From the NCBI GenBank assembly GCA_020848935.1, contig JADLHF010000265.1, positions 1 through 50,276 of the forward strand: a stretch of DNA of 50,276 bases, given 5' to 3'. The notes under the pieces were generated by a model that was not told where the DNA came from, searched no databases, and saw only the letters and a list, made by a program, of their open reading frames with translations. The translations under genes were made by a program, and so were the position numbers. The stretch is from Acetobacteraceae bacterium (lineage in GTDB: Bacteria; Pseudomonadota; Alphaproteobacteria; Acetobacterales; Acetobacteraceae). Each line of letters opens with the position of its first letter. Positions within the stretch are counted from its first letter, which is position 1. Below, piece by piece: positions 1 through 8,021 of this stretch.

Positions 1-371
1 CCGGGCAGGTCGTTCACCCAGTGCAGCGCCAGGTTGGCCACCACAAGGTCGAAGCTCGCCGGCGCGAAGGGCAGGAACTCCTCATCCGCCGCCACGGCCA
101 ATCCACCGTTCAGCGCGGCCATCGCGGGCGACAGGTCGCAGCTGACCACCGCCAGCCCGCGCGCCCGCAGCATCGGTGCCACCACACCACGCCCGCCGAC
201 ATCCAGCGCGCGGGTGAAGCCGTGATGGGTGTCGTCCAGCCGGTCCAGCAGCCGGTCGGCCACCTCGCGCAGGATCGGCGCCGTCGCGCCCACCGTGGCG
301 GCGGCGCGGTCGCGGCGCAGCCGCAGGGCACGGCGGTCGAAGACCAGCATGGAGTCGTTCATCGCTGCCAT
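1..371 (-). CDS. SAM-dependent methyltransferase, 3' part cut off by window edge
   Basis: The start ATG is at 371 and the frame stays open for 123 codons to base 1, so only the N-terminal part is present. The N-terminus reads MLVFDRRALRLRRDRAA, a pattern seen in BioC/NDUFAF5-like methyltransferases. A class I SAM-binding motif (ALDVGGRGVVAP) follows, then CDLS as the acidic end of strand 2 and FDLVVANLALHWVNDLPG as motif post-I/II. These enzymes transfer a methyl group from S-adenosylmethionine; the substrate cannot be told from this fragment. It is divergent from the rhodanese gene at 434, with 62 bp between them. The methyltransferase fold is clear, the subfamily is inferred. Confidence 0.8.
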   Translation of the reverse strand, partial: MAAMNDSMLVFDRRALRLRRDRAAATVGATAPILREVADRLLDRLDDTHHGFTRALDVGGRGVVAPMLRARGLAVVSCDLSPAMAALNGGLAVAADEEFLPFAPASFDLVVANLALHWVNDLP

Positions 372-433
372 GTGCGCTTCCCGCGTGGCCCTGCCAAGGC
401 GTATGGTCCCGCGGAATCCGAGAGGAAGAATTC

Positions 434-1978
434 ATGCGCCGTATCGATGCACCCACGCTGCGCGGCTGGATCACCGATGGGAGCGAGCTGGCTTTGCTCG
501 ATGCGCGCGAGGAGGGCGAGTTCGGCGCCAGCCATCTGTTCTGGGCGGTGCCCTGCCCGTTCTCGCGGCGCGAACTGCGTGCGCCAGCCCTGTTGCCGCG
601 CCGCGCCACCCGTGTGGTGGTGTGCGACGACGGACGTGGCGTTGCGGAACAGCTCGGCACGTATCTGGAGTCGATCGGCTGCACCGATGTTGCCGTGCTC
701 GATGGCGGCACCCCGGCATGGGAGGCCGCGGGGAACGTGCTGTTCAGCGGCGTCAACGTGCCGTCGAAGGCCTTCGGCGAATGGGTGGAGCACCATTTCG
801 GCACCGAGAGCGTCGATCCCCCGCAGCTGAACGCCTGGCTGCAGGACGGGCGCGACATGGTGGTGCTGGACAGCCGCACGGTGGAGGAGTTCCGCCGCAT
901 GTCGATCCCGCGCGGCCGCTCGATGCCCGGCGGCGAACTGGCCTATCGCATCGCCGATCTGGTGCCGAACCCGGACACGCTGATCGTGGTGAACTGCGCC
1001 GGGCGCACCCGCTCGATCCTGGGCGCCGAGAGCCTGCGCCAGGCCGGGGTGCCGAACCGGGTGGTGGCGCTGCGAAATGGCACGATGGGTTGGGAGCTGG
1101 CCGGGCTGACCCCCGATCGCGGGCAGGCGGCCGAATTCACCCCAGGCCGGCCGAAGACCTTCGAGGTCGCCCGCCAGCGTGCCGAAGCCTTCGCCGCGCG
1201 CTCCGGCGTGCGGGTGATCGACGCCGCCGCCCTCGCCGCGCTGGAGGCCGATAGCGGCCGCACGCTCTATGTGCTCGACGTGCGCGATCCCGTGGAATAC
1301 CGCGGCGGCACGCGGCCCGGCGCCATTTCCGCCCCCGGCGGCCAACTGGTGCAGGCCACCGACACCTGGGTTGGCGTGCGCGGTGCCCGCCTGGCGCTGA
1401 TCGACGATGACGGCGTGCGGGCGCGGATGTCGGCTGCCTGGCTGCGCCAGATGGGCCATGGCGAGGTGTTCGTGGCCGAGGGTGCGCTCGGCACCTGGCA
1501 CCCGCCTGCACCGGCCTTGCCCGCCGCGCCGGCGGTGGATGCCGCCGCACTCGCCACGCCCGGCACGCTGGTGCTGGACCTCGCCCGCAGCATCGATTTC
1601 CGCGATGGCCATATCCCCGGCGCGGTCTGGGCGGTACGCGGCCGGCTCGCCGGGCTGGTGCCGCGCCTTGCCGCCGCCGCACAGGTGGTGGTGACCTCGC
1701 CCGACGGCGCGCTGGCCGCCCTGGCGGTGTCGGAAATCCAGGCACTGACCCAGGCGCCGGTGCGGATGCTGGCCGGCGGCACCGATGCCTGGACCCGCGC
1801 CGGCGGAACGCCCGTCCGCGACCGCATGGACCCGCCCGACGATGCCTGCATTGACTTCTATCTGCGCGCCTATGACCGCAATTCCGGCGTGGAGGAGGCG
1901 ATGAAGGCCTATCTGTCGTGGGAAATCGACCTGGTGCGCGAGATCGCGCGCGACGGCACAGTGCGTTTCGGCGTCTGA
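434..1978 (+). CDS. Rhodanese-related protein with four rhodanese-like domains
   Basis: The 514-residue protein consists of four rhodanese-like modules, at about 1-100, 125-225, 258-355 and 365-458, each with the DxR/DxxxxxxGHI-type entry and a terminal GGxxAW or equivalent. Rhodaneses move sulfane sulfur through a cysteine persulfide. Only module 2 has the canonical loop (CAGRTR, C188); module 1 has CDDGRG with C64. Module 3 has DDDG (D324) and module 4 has TSPDG (T421/S422) where the cysteine would be, so both look non-catalytic. The start has GAGGAAG about 8 bases upstream. The stop is 1 bp before comF, so the two are probably co-transcribed. The true sulfur acceptor is unknown. Confidence 0.85.
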   Translation: MRRIDAPTLRGWITDGSELALLDAREEGEFGASHLFWAVPCPFSRRELRAPALLPRRATRVVVCDDGRGVAEQLGTYLESIGCTDVAVLDGGTPAWEAAGNVLFSGVNVPSKAFGEWVEHHFGTESVDPPQLNAWLQDGRDMVVLDSRTVEEFRRMSIPRGRSMPGGELAYRIADLVPNPDTLIVVNCAGRTRSILGAESLRQAGVPNRVVALRNGTMGWELAGLTPDRGQAAEFTPGRPKTFEVARQRAEAFAARSGVRVIDAAALAALEADSGRTLYVLDVRDPVEYRGGTRPGAISAPGGQLVQATDTWVGVRGARLALIDDDGVRARMSAAWLRQMGHGEVFVAEGALGTWHPPAPALPAAPAVDAAALATPGTLVLDLARSIDFRDGHIPGAVWAVRGRLAGLVPRLAAAAQVVVTSPDGALAALAVSEIQALTQAPVRMLAGGTDAWTRAGGTPVRDRMDPPDDACIDFYLRAYDRNSGVEEAMKAYLSWEIDLVREIARDGTVRFGV

Positions 1979-1979
1979 C

Positions 1980-2744
1980 ATGCTGGTGGCGCGCCTGCTC
2001 GTCCGGCACGGCTGGCGCCTGGGCCTTGGCGCCGGCCGGGCGCTGCTGGATGCGCTATTGCCGCCGCATTGCCTGACCTGCGACACGCTGGTGGATGGCC
2101 CGGGTCAGCTCTGCCCGGAATGCTTCAGCACCACCAGCTTCATCACCGCGCCGCATTGCCTGACCTGCGGAGTAGCGTTCCCCCATCGCGGCGGCGAACT
2201 GGTCTGCGCCGACTGCGCCGCCGTGCCGCCACCATGGGGCGAGGCGCGGGCGGCATTGACGTATGACGCACAGTCGCGGCGGATGTTGCTGCCGTTCAAG
2301 CATGCCGACCGGCCGGAACTGGCGCAGGCCCTGGCCAGGATGATGGCGCGGGCCGGTACCGCCCTGCTGGCGCGGGCTGATCTGCTGGTGCCGGTGCCGC
2401 TGCACCGCGGCCGGTTGCTGTCGCGACGCTACAACCAGTCGGCGCTGCTGGCGCAGGCCCTGTCGCGCCTGTCCGGGGTGCGCTGCCTGCCCGACGCGCT
2501 GCGCCGCACCCGCGCCACCGTGTCGCTGGGCGAGCTGTCGGCGGCGGCGCGGGCCCGCATGCTGGACGGGGCGATCGCCGCACACCGGCCAGTGATGATT
2601 GCCGGGCGGCATGTGGTGCTGGTGGACGACGTGCTGACCAGTGGTGCCACCGCCAGGGCCTGCACTGCCGCCTTGCTGGATGCTGGTGCCGCCGGGGTGG
2701 ACGTGCTGGTCGCCGCCCGCGTCGGCGTGGCGAGGGAGGGCTGA
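1980..2744 (+). CDS. comF: ComF family phosphoribosyltransferase-like protein
   Basis: 254 residues with the ComF layout: an N-terminal zinc-binding region with cysteine pairs at C31/C34, C45/C48, C60/C63 and C76/C79, then a type I phosphoribosyltransferase domain. The PRPP loop VVLVDDVLTSGATA is at about 212-225. ComF proteins are linked to uptake of transforming DNA in naturally competent bacteria, where they act in the cytoplasm, but in many Alphaproteobacteria their role is untested. The gene starts 1 bp after the rhodanese stop and is followed 55 bp later by a glutaredoxin gene; a comF-grx pair is common in this class. Confidence 0.9.
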   Translation: MLVARLLVRHGWRLGLGAGRALLDALLPPHCLTCDTLVDGPGQLCPECFSTTSFITAPHCLTCGVAFPHRGGELVCADCAAVPPPWGEARAALTYDAQSRRMLLPFKHADRPELAQALARMMARAGTALLARADLLVPVPLHRGRLLSRRYNQSALLAQALSRLSGVRCLPDALRRTRATVSLGELSAAARARMLDGAIAAHRPVMIAGRHVVLVDDVLTSGATARACTAALLDAGAAGVDVLVAARVGVAREG

Positions 2745-2802
2745 AGGCCCACTTGCAACCGCGCCACCACGACACGACGATAGCTGGCTGAAGGAGGCGA
2801 TG

Positions 2803-3066
2803 ATGACCGAGATTGACATCTATACCCAGGACTGGTGCGGCTACTGCGCCCGCGCCAAGCAGCTGCTTCAGCGCAAGGGTGCATCCTATCGGGAGATCAA
2901 CGCCCCCAACGGCACCCCGGAGCGGGCCGAGGCGGTGGCGCGCTCCGGCGGGCGCACCACGGTGCCGCAGATCTTCATCGACGGACAGCATGTCGGCGGC
3001 TGCGACGAGCTGGTGGCGCTGGAGCGCACCGGGCGTCTTGACGCGTTGCTGGCGGGCGCCGCATAG
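2803..3066 (+). CDS. grxC: Glutaredoxin 3
   Basis: An 87-residue dithiol glutaredoxin. It has the redox motif CGYC (C12-C15), the cis-proline motif TVPQ (53-56) and the glutathione-binding GGCDEL (65-70), all at expected positions. It reduces protein disulfides and glutathione mixed disulfides in the cytoplasm. A strong Shine-Dalgarno AAGGAGG at 2791-2797 sits in front of two adjacent ATGs (2800 and 2803); I chose 2803 because it gives the better spacing and the usual N-terminus. The longer open frame back to 2641 lies inside comF and is not supported. Confidence 0.93.
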   Translation: MTEIDIYTQDWCGYCARAKQLLQRKGASYREINAPNGTPERAEAVARSGGRTTVPQIFIDGQHVGGCDELVALERTGRLDALLAGAA

Positions 3067-3137
3067 GCCGCGCGGCACCCCCCCTGGCGCCGGCGCTGGC
3101 CATTTGGCTCGACCTTCTCCGCCTTGGCGCGGCCGGC

Positions 3138-4169
3138 GTGGTGTTCCTCAGCCACGCCGGCACGCAGCGCATTTCCGGCGGGCTGCTGTACCAGTTCACC
3201 ACCTTCGGCGAGGCGGCGGTGGATGTGTTCTTCGTCCTGTCGGGCATCCTGATCGCCCAGGCGGCGACGTACCAAGATGCCGGCGGCTACGCTATCGCGC
3301 GCGCCGCGCGGCTCTATTCCGTGGTGCTGCCGTGTCTCGCCCTGGGCTGGTTGATGGATGTGACCGGACCGGCGCTGGACCCCATGGTCTATGCCGCCGC
3401 CCCGTTCTTCACCGGCTCTGCCGGCGCGATGCAGCTCGCCTCCAGCCTGTTGTTCCTGGACCACAACTGGTTTCGCCACGCCCAGCCGGGCAGCAACCTG
3501 CCGTATTGGTCGCTGTGCTTCGAGGCCTGGTACTATCTCGCCTTCGGCCTGCTGGTGTTCGCCAAACCGCCATGGAACTGGTTGGGCGCCATGATGGCGA
3601 TGCTGGCTGCCGGGCCAAAGATCGCGCTGCTGTTCCCGCTCTGGCTGCTGGGCGTGGCGTGCCAGCGCCGCATTGCCCATTGGGCCAGCACCGGCGGCGG
3701 CGTGTCACGCACCACCGCGTGGGCGCTGCTGCTGGGGCCGGTGGCCGCATGGGGCGCCCTACATGCCTGGGACCCGGTGGTGCGCGGTTGCTACCCGTTC
3801 ATGCAGTTCGAGCCGGGATTGGAATGCCTGGTGGCCGCCCGGAGCGACTACGCCATCGGCCTGGTGGTCGCGGCGCAGATTCTAGGCGTGCATGCCCTGG
3901 CGCCCACGTTGTGGCGCTGGTTGCGCCCGCTGGCGCGGCCGGCGTCCTGGCTCGCCGGCGCATCGTTCACCCTTTACCTGCTGCACGACCCGTTGCTGCA
4001 CTTCATCGTCGCCACCGCGCCCTGGCCGCCATCACACTGGGCCACCCGCGCGCTGGTGTTCCTGTTGCCGCCGTTGGTGGTGCTGGCGGTGGCAGAAGGC
4101 ACGGAACGGCGCCGGCGGGCCTGGCGCCACGCCCTGCTGTCCATCGCGCGACTGCTGCGGCCGGCATGA
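3138..4169 (+). CDS. Acyltransferase-3 family membrane protein, start unresolved
   Basis: A multi-pass membrane protein of the acyltransferase-3 (OafA/OatA-like) family, with about ten hydrophobic segments, the FFVLSGILIA motif after helix 2 and the late FTLYLLHDPLLHF motif. Such enzymes acylate sugars or lipids at the inner membrane; the substrate is not predictable. The family's first helix motif, here LDLLRLGAAGVVFLSH, begins upstream of the first usable start (GTG 3138), which would cut the helix. The frame is open back to TGA 3039-3041 but has no ATG, GTG or TTG there. A CTG start at 3084 or 3096, or a slip at the seven-C run 3078-3084, would repair it. The gene follows grxC closely. Confidence 0.75.
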   Translation: MVFLSHAGTQRISGGLLYQFTTFGEAAVDVFFVLSGILIAQAATYQDAGGYAIARAARLYSVVLPCLALGWLMDVTGPALDPMVYAAAPFFTGSAGAMQLASSLLFLDHNWFRHAQPGSNLPYWSLCFEAWYYLAFGLLVFAKPPWNWLGAMMAMLAAGPKIALLFPLWLLGVACQRRIAHWASTGGGVSRTTAWALLLGPVAAWGALHAWDPVVRGCYPFMQFEPGLECLVAARSDYAIGLVVAAQILGVHALAPTLWRWLRPLARPASWLAGASFTLYLLHDPLLHFIVATAPWPPSHWATRALVFLLPPLVVLAVAEGTERRRRAWRHALLSIARLLRPA

Positions 4170-4266
4170 ACGGCAGATCCTGCCACATGCCGGTAGCCGC
4201 GCGATGCCGGTAGCGGGGCGCGGCCACCTCGGCTAGCGTTGCCGCAATGACCAAGAGGGAATACGC

Positions 4267-5451
4267 ATGAGCGCCACAACCGGGCGACCGCTGCACGGGC
4301 TGCGGGTGATCGACATGACCACGACCATCGCCGGACCCTATTGCGCCCGGCTGCTGGCCGATGCCGGCGCGGACGTGATCAAGGTCGAGTCGCCCGAGGG
4401 TGAGCTGACCCGCCACCGGCCGCCGGTGCGCAACGGCGCCAGCACGTCCTATGGCGGGCTCAACGCCGGCAAGCGGTGCATGGTGCTGGACCTCAAGCAA
4501 CCCGCCTCGGTGGAGGTGGTGCGCCGCCTGGTCGCGAACGCCGACGTGCTGGTGGAGAATTTCCGCCCCGGCGTGATGGACCGCTTCGGCCTGGGCCATG
4601 CCGGGCTGACGGCGGCCAACCCGAAGCTGATCTACTGCGCCATTTCCGGCTTCGGCCAGACCGGGCCATCGTCCCAACTGGCGGCCTATGCCCCGGCGAT
4701 CCATGCGTCCTCGGGCTTCGACCTCGCCCACATGGCCTATCAGCCCGGCAGGACGATGCCGGATTACTGCGGCATCTACATCGCCGACGTGCTCACCGGC
4801 ACCTATGCCTATGGCGCGATCACCACCGCTCTGGTGCAGCGCCAGTCCACCGGCCGTGGGCAGGTGGTGGACGTGTCGATGCTGGAGGCGATGCTGAACC
4901 TGACCCTGGGCGAGGTCCAGGGCACCCAGTTCGAGTTGCCGCCGCCGCCGCCGCGCCACATGTTCGGCCCGGTGGCCACCGCCGACGGCTTCGTGCTGCC
5001 GGCGATTGCCAGCGAACGCTCCTTCCAGAACGCGGCGAAGGCAGCGGGGCGCGAGGACTGGATCATCGACCCGCGCTTCGCCAAATACCCCGACCGGCGC
5101 AACAACTGGGGTGCGATGATCGACGAGATGGAAGACTGGTCACGCACCCTGTCCACCGCGGACTGCGAGGCCGCGTTCAGCCGCCACGGCGTGCCCTGCT
5201 CCGCCTACCGCACCGTGGCCGAGGCATTGGCCGACCCGCAACTGGCCCACCGCCAGGCCCTGGCCGAAGTGCGTGACGCCGGCGGCAGCTTCCGCGTGAT
5301 GAACACTCCATTCCGCCTGTCCGGCGCCTCGACCCAGGTGCGCGATTTCGCCGCCGCCCTCGGCGAACACACCCGCGAAATCCTCGCCGAGGCCGGATAC
5401 TCCGCCGCCGAGATCGAGGCGATGGCGACGAGCGGCGCGATCAATCGATAG
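4267..5451 (+). CDS. CaiB/BaiF family CoA-transferase (class III)
   Basis: 394 residues, the normal length for class III CoA-transferases. The N-terminus GLRVIDMTTTIAGPYCARLLAD and the VENFRPGVMDRFGLG block are typical. D174 in IADVLTG aligns with the catalytic aspartate of formyl-CoA transferase that forms the mixed anhydride with the acyl group. The protein moves CoA between carboxylic acids through an interlocked dimer in the cytoplasm; the acid is unknown. The start follows AAGAGGGA at about 9 bases. It stands alone, 97 bp after the acyltransferase and 167 bp before the ATP-grasp operon. Confidence 0.9.
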   Translation: MSATTGRPLHGLRVIDMTTTIAGPYCARLLADAGADVIKVESPEGELTRHRPPVRNGASTSYGGLNAGKRCMVLDLKQPASVEVVRRLVANADVLVENFRPGVMDRFGLGHAGLTAANPKLIYCAISGFGQTGPSSQLAAYAPAIHASSGFDLAHMAYQPGRTMPDYCGIYIADVLTGTYAYGAITTALVQRQSTGRGQVVDVSMLEAMLNLTLGEVQGTQFELPPPPPRHMFGPVATADGFVLPAIASERSFQNAAKAAGREDWIIDPRFAKYPDRRNNWGAMIDEMEDWSRTLSTADCEAAFSRHGVPCSAYRTVAEALADPQLAHRQALAEVRDAGGSFRVMNTPFRLSGASTQVRDFAAALGEHTREILAEAGYSAAEIEAMATSGAINR

Positions 5452-5547
5452 GGCAAAATCTCGGCGGCGCAATCCCGTCGCACCGCGCAACCCTGGGCGG
5501 GGCAGGCGGGGACGGGGGGCGGCGTTCCCGGCCGTGTTCCCGCCTGT

Positions 5548-5563
5548 TGGCAGACTTGTTGCG
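5548..5563 (+). promoter_or_regulatory. Possible sigma-54 promoter of the ATP-grasp operon
   Basis: TGGCAGACTTGTTGCG matches the -24/-12 layout TGGCAnnNNNNTTGCn, with GG (5549-5550) and GC (5561-5562) at the required spacing. It lies 55 bases before the GTG start of the ATP-grasp gene, the only gene it could drive. A weak sigma-70-type reading (TTGGCA at 5547, TGCTAG at 5571) overlaps it, so the sigma factor is uncertain. No enhancer site was identified. Confidence 0.35.
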
Positions 5564-5618
5564 CGACCCGTGCTAGGGTGCACCGCAACACAGGTCGGGG
5601 ATACGGGAATGCAACGGG

Positions 5619-7067
5619 GTGCTTAAGAAGCAAGCCTACAGCACGGGCAACGCCACCGTCTGTTTCGACGAGATGCTGAACGAGGACCACACGCCGCGTG
5701 CGCCCTACCGCACCTTGTTCGACTGGCTGTTGCGCCAGACGCCCTCCGGCATCCGCGCCAAGCAGGCCGAGGCCGACGCCATCTTCCGGCGCCTGGGCAT
5801 TACCTTCGCCGTCTATGGCTCCGCGGAGTCCAACGAGCGGCTGATCCCGTTCGACCTGATCCCGCGCGTGATCGCCGCCGCCGAATGGCGCTTCCTGGAG
5901 CGCGGGATCGAGCAGCGGGTGCGGGCGCTGAACGCCTTCCTGCACGACATCTACCACCGCCAGGAGATCGTGCGCGCCGGGCGCATCCCGTCCGACCTGG
6001 TGAACGGCAACGACGCCTTCCTGCCGCAGATGATGGGCTTCGACCCGCCGCGCGGGGTGTATTCCCACATCATCGGCACAGACATCGTGCGTACCTCCGA
6101 GGACGGATTCTTCGTGCTGGAGGACAATCTGCGCACCCCCTCGGGCGTGTCCTACATGCTCGAGAACCGCGAGACGATGATGCACCTGTTCCCGGAAATG
6201 TTCGCCGCCCACCGGGTGGCGCCGGTGGAACGCTATCCCGAACTGCTGCGCCAGACCCTGCAGAGCGTGGCGCCAGCGGGCTGCGATGGCGACCCGACGG
6301 TGGCCGTGCTGACCCCCGGCATCTACAACTCGGCCTATTTCGAGCACGCCTTCCTGGCCGACCAGATGGGCGTCGAGCTGGTACAGGGTGCTGACCTGGA
6401 GGTGGCCGATGGCGCGCTGTGGATGCGCACCATCCGCGGCCGCGCCCGGGTGGACGTGCTGTACCGCCGCATCGACGACGCCTTCATCGACCCACTGAAC
6501 TTCCGCCCGGATTCGATGCTCGGCGTGCCCGGCCTGTTCGACCTCTACCGCGCCGGGCGCGTCACCCTGGCCAATGCGCCGGGCACCGGCATTGCCGACG
6601 ACAAGGCGGTCTATGCCTACGTGCCTGATATCGTCGAGTTCTATACCGGGGAGAAGCCGATCCTGAAGAACGTCGCCACCTTCCGCTGCTCGAACCCCGA
6701 GGAACGCGCCCATGTGCTGACCCATCTGGAGGAGCTGGTGGTCAAGGAAGTGCACGGCTCCGGCGGCTACGGCATGCTGATCGGCCCGCGCTCCACCCGC
6801 CAGCAGCGCATCGACTTCGCCGCCCGCATCCGCGCCAACCCGTCCAACTACATCGCCCAACCCACGCTCGCCCTGTCCACCTGCCCGGCCTTCGCCGCCG
6901 GCGGGGTGGGGCCGCGCCATGTCGACCTCCGCCCCTTCGTACTGGTCGGCGACCGGGTTCGCGTGGTGCCCGGCGGGCTCACCCGGGTGGCGCTGAAGCG
7001 CGGCTCGCTGGTGGTCAACTCCAGCCAGGGAGGCGGCACCAAGGACACCTGGGTGCTGGAGGATTGA
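5619..7067 (+). CDS. Circularly permuted type 2 ATP-grasp protein
   Basis: 482 residues matching the circularly permuted ATP-grasp family, with the N-terminal FDEM signature at about 16-19, the FLVLEDNLRTPSGVSYMLENR-type block and the KEVHGSGGYGM ATP-binding segment. ATP-grasp enzymes join a carboxylate to an amine or thiol through an acyl phosphate. This subfamily is predicted from gene neighbourhoods to be a peptide or amide ligase, with no settled substrate. The start is GTG 5619; the ATG at 5609 hits a stop five codons later. The stop overlaps the region before the alpha-E gene (ATG at 7070), so the three genes 5619-8846 form an operon. Confidence 0.88.
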   Translation: MLKKQAYSTGNATVCFDEMLNEDHTPRAPYRTLFDWLLRQTPSGIRAKQAEADAIFRRLGITFAVYGSAESNERLIPFDLIPRVIAAAEWRFLERGIEQRVRALNAFLHDIYHRQEIVRAGRIPSDLVNGNDAFLPQMMGFDPPRGVYSHIIGTDIVRTSEDGFFVLEDNLRTPSGVSYMLENRETMMHLFPEMFAAHRVAPVERYPELLRQTLQSVAPAGCDGDPTVAVLTPGIYNSAYFEHAFLADQMGVELVQGADLEVADGALWMRTIRGRARVDVLYRRIDDAFIDPLNFRPDSMLGVPGLFDLYRAGRVTLANAPGTGIADDKAVYAYVPDIVEFYTGEKPILKNVATFRCSNPEERAHVLTHLEELVVKEVHGSGGYGMLIGPRSTRQQRIDFAARIRANPSNYIAQPTLALSTCPAFAAGGVGPRHVDLRPFVLVGDRVRVVPGGLTRVALKRGSLVVNSSQGGGTKDTWVLED

Positions 7068-7069
7068 GC

Positions 7070-8014
7070 ATGCTGGGTCGAACCGCCTCCAGCCTGTTCT
7101 GGATGACCCGCTACATGGAACGGGCGGAAAACATCGCCCGGCTGACCCAGGTGGGCCACCGCATCTCGATGACGCCGGACAGTACCGGCGGATACCGCGA
7201 GGACTGGAAATCCACCCTGGCCAGTGCAGGGTGCCTGGACGCCTTTGCCGCGCGGGGCACCACGCTGTCGGCCGCCGAGGCGCAGCGTTTCCTGGTGTTC
7301 GATCGCGACCACCCCAGTTCGATCCGCGCCTGCCTGGAAGCGGCGCGCAACAACGGCCGCTCGGTGCGCACTGCCCTGACGCGGGAGATGTGGGAGGCGC
7401 TGAACTCCACCTGGATCGCCTTCGCCGCCATCGACCCGGCCGGCGTCGGGCCAGGTGCCATGGCCGAGCTGCTGGATTGGGTGCGCCAGCGCTCCGGCCA
7501 GTTCCGCGGCGCCATGCTGGGCAGCCTGCTGCGCGACGAGGGCTTCCACTTCTGCCAGCTCGGCACCTTCATCGAGCGCGCCGACAATACCGCGCGAATC
7601 CTGGAGGTGAAGTACAATGTGCTGCTGCCGGCCTATGAGGCGATGGGCGGCGAGCGCGACCTGCACCAGTGGGACACCATCCTGCGCTCGCTGTCCGCAG
7701 TCAGCGCCTATCGGTACTTCTACCGCGATCGCATCCGCCCGCGCACCCTGGCCGAATTCCTGATGCTGCGCCCGGAGATGCCGCGCTCGCTGCGCTTCTG
7801 CTGCGACTTCATCGCCCCCTCGCTGGCCAGCCTGGCCACAATGACCGGCGGCGGCACGCAGAGCCTGCCGGTGGGCGAGGCACTGGCCAGCGACATGCGC
7901 GTGGCCGACCTGGACGACATCCTGCGCGGCGGGCTGCGGGAGTACCTGGGCGAATTCCTGAACCGCAACGCCGCGGTCGCCCAGGCCACCGCCGCCGACT
8001 ACCATTTCGATTGA
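7070..8014 (+). CDS. Alpha-E domain protein (DUF403 family)
   Basis: 314 residues of a mostly helical protein with the family N-terminus LGRTASSLFWMTRYMERAENIARL. A second conserved block, FHFCQLGTFIERADNTARILEVKYN, is near the middle. The biochemical role is unknown. The family occurs almost always beside a circularly permuted ATP-grasp gene and a transglutaminase, and was proposed from that context to be part of a peptide-modifying system. ATG 7070 follows GGAGG at 7058-7062 and starts 2 bp after the ATP-grasp stop; the TTG at 7064 is less likely. The transglutaminase gene begins 7 bp after its stop. Confidence 0.88.
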   Translation: MLGRTASSLFWMTRYMERAENIARLTQVGHRISMTPDSTGGYREDWKSTLASAGCLDAFAARGTTLSAAEAQRFLVFDRDHPSSIRACLEAARNNGRSVRTALTREMWEALNSTWIAFAAIDPAGVGPGAMAELLDWVRQRSGQFRGAMLGSLLRDEGFHFCQLGTFIERADNTARILEVKYNVLLPAYEAMGGERDLHQWDTILRSLSAVSAYRYFYRDRIRPRTLAEFLMLRPEMPRSLRFCCDFIAPSLASLATMTGGGTQSLPVGEALASDMRVADLDDILRGGLREYLGEFLNRNAAVAQATAADYHFD

Positions 8015-8021
8015 GGGATTG

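Noticed and set aside
359-2086. Very long antisense open frames (for example 359-2086, 11132-13381, 20417-23362, 46662-49262)
   Set aside because: They lie opposite clearly recognisable genes and have skewed, low-complexity translations typical of high-GC DNA.
4180-4220. Short direct repeat (ATGCCGGTAGC) before the CoA-transferase gene
   Set aside because: Only two 11-base units and no regulatory context; it may be chance in GC-rich DNA.
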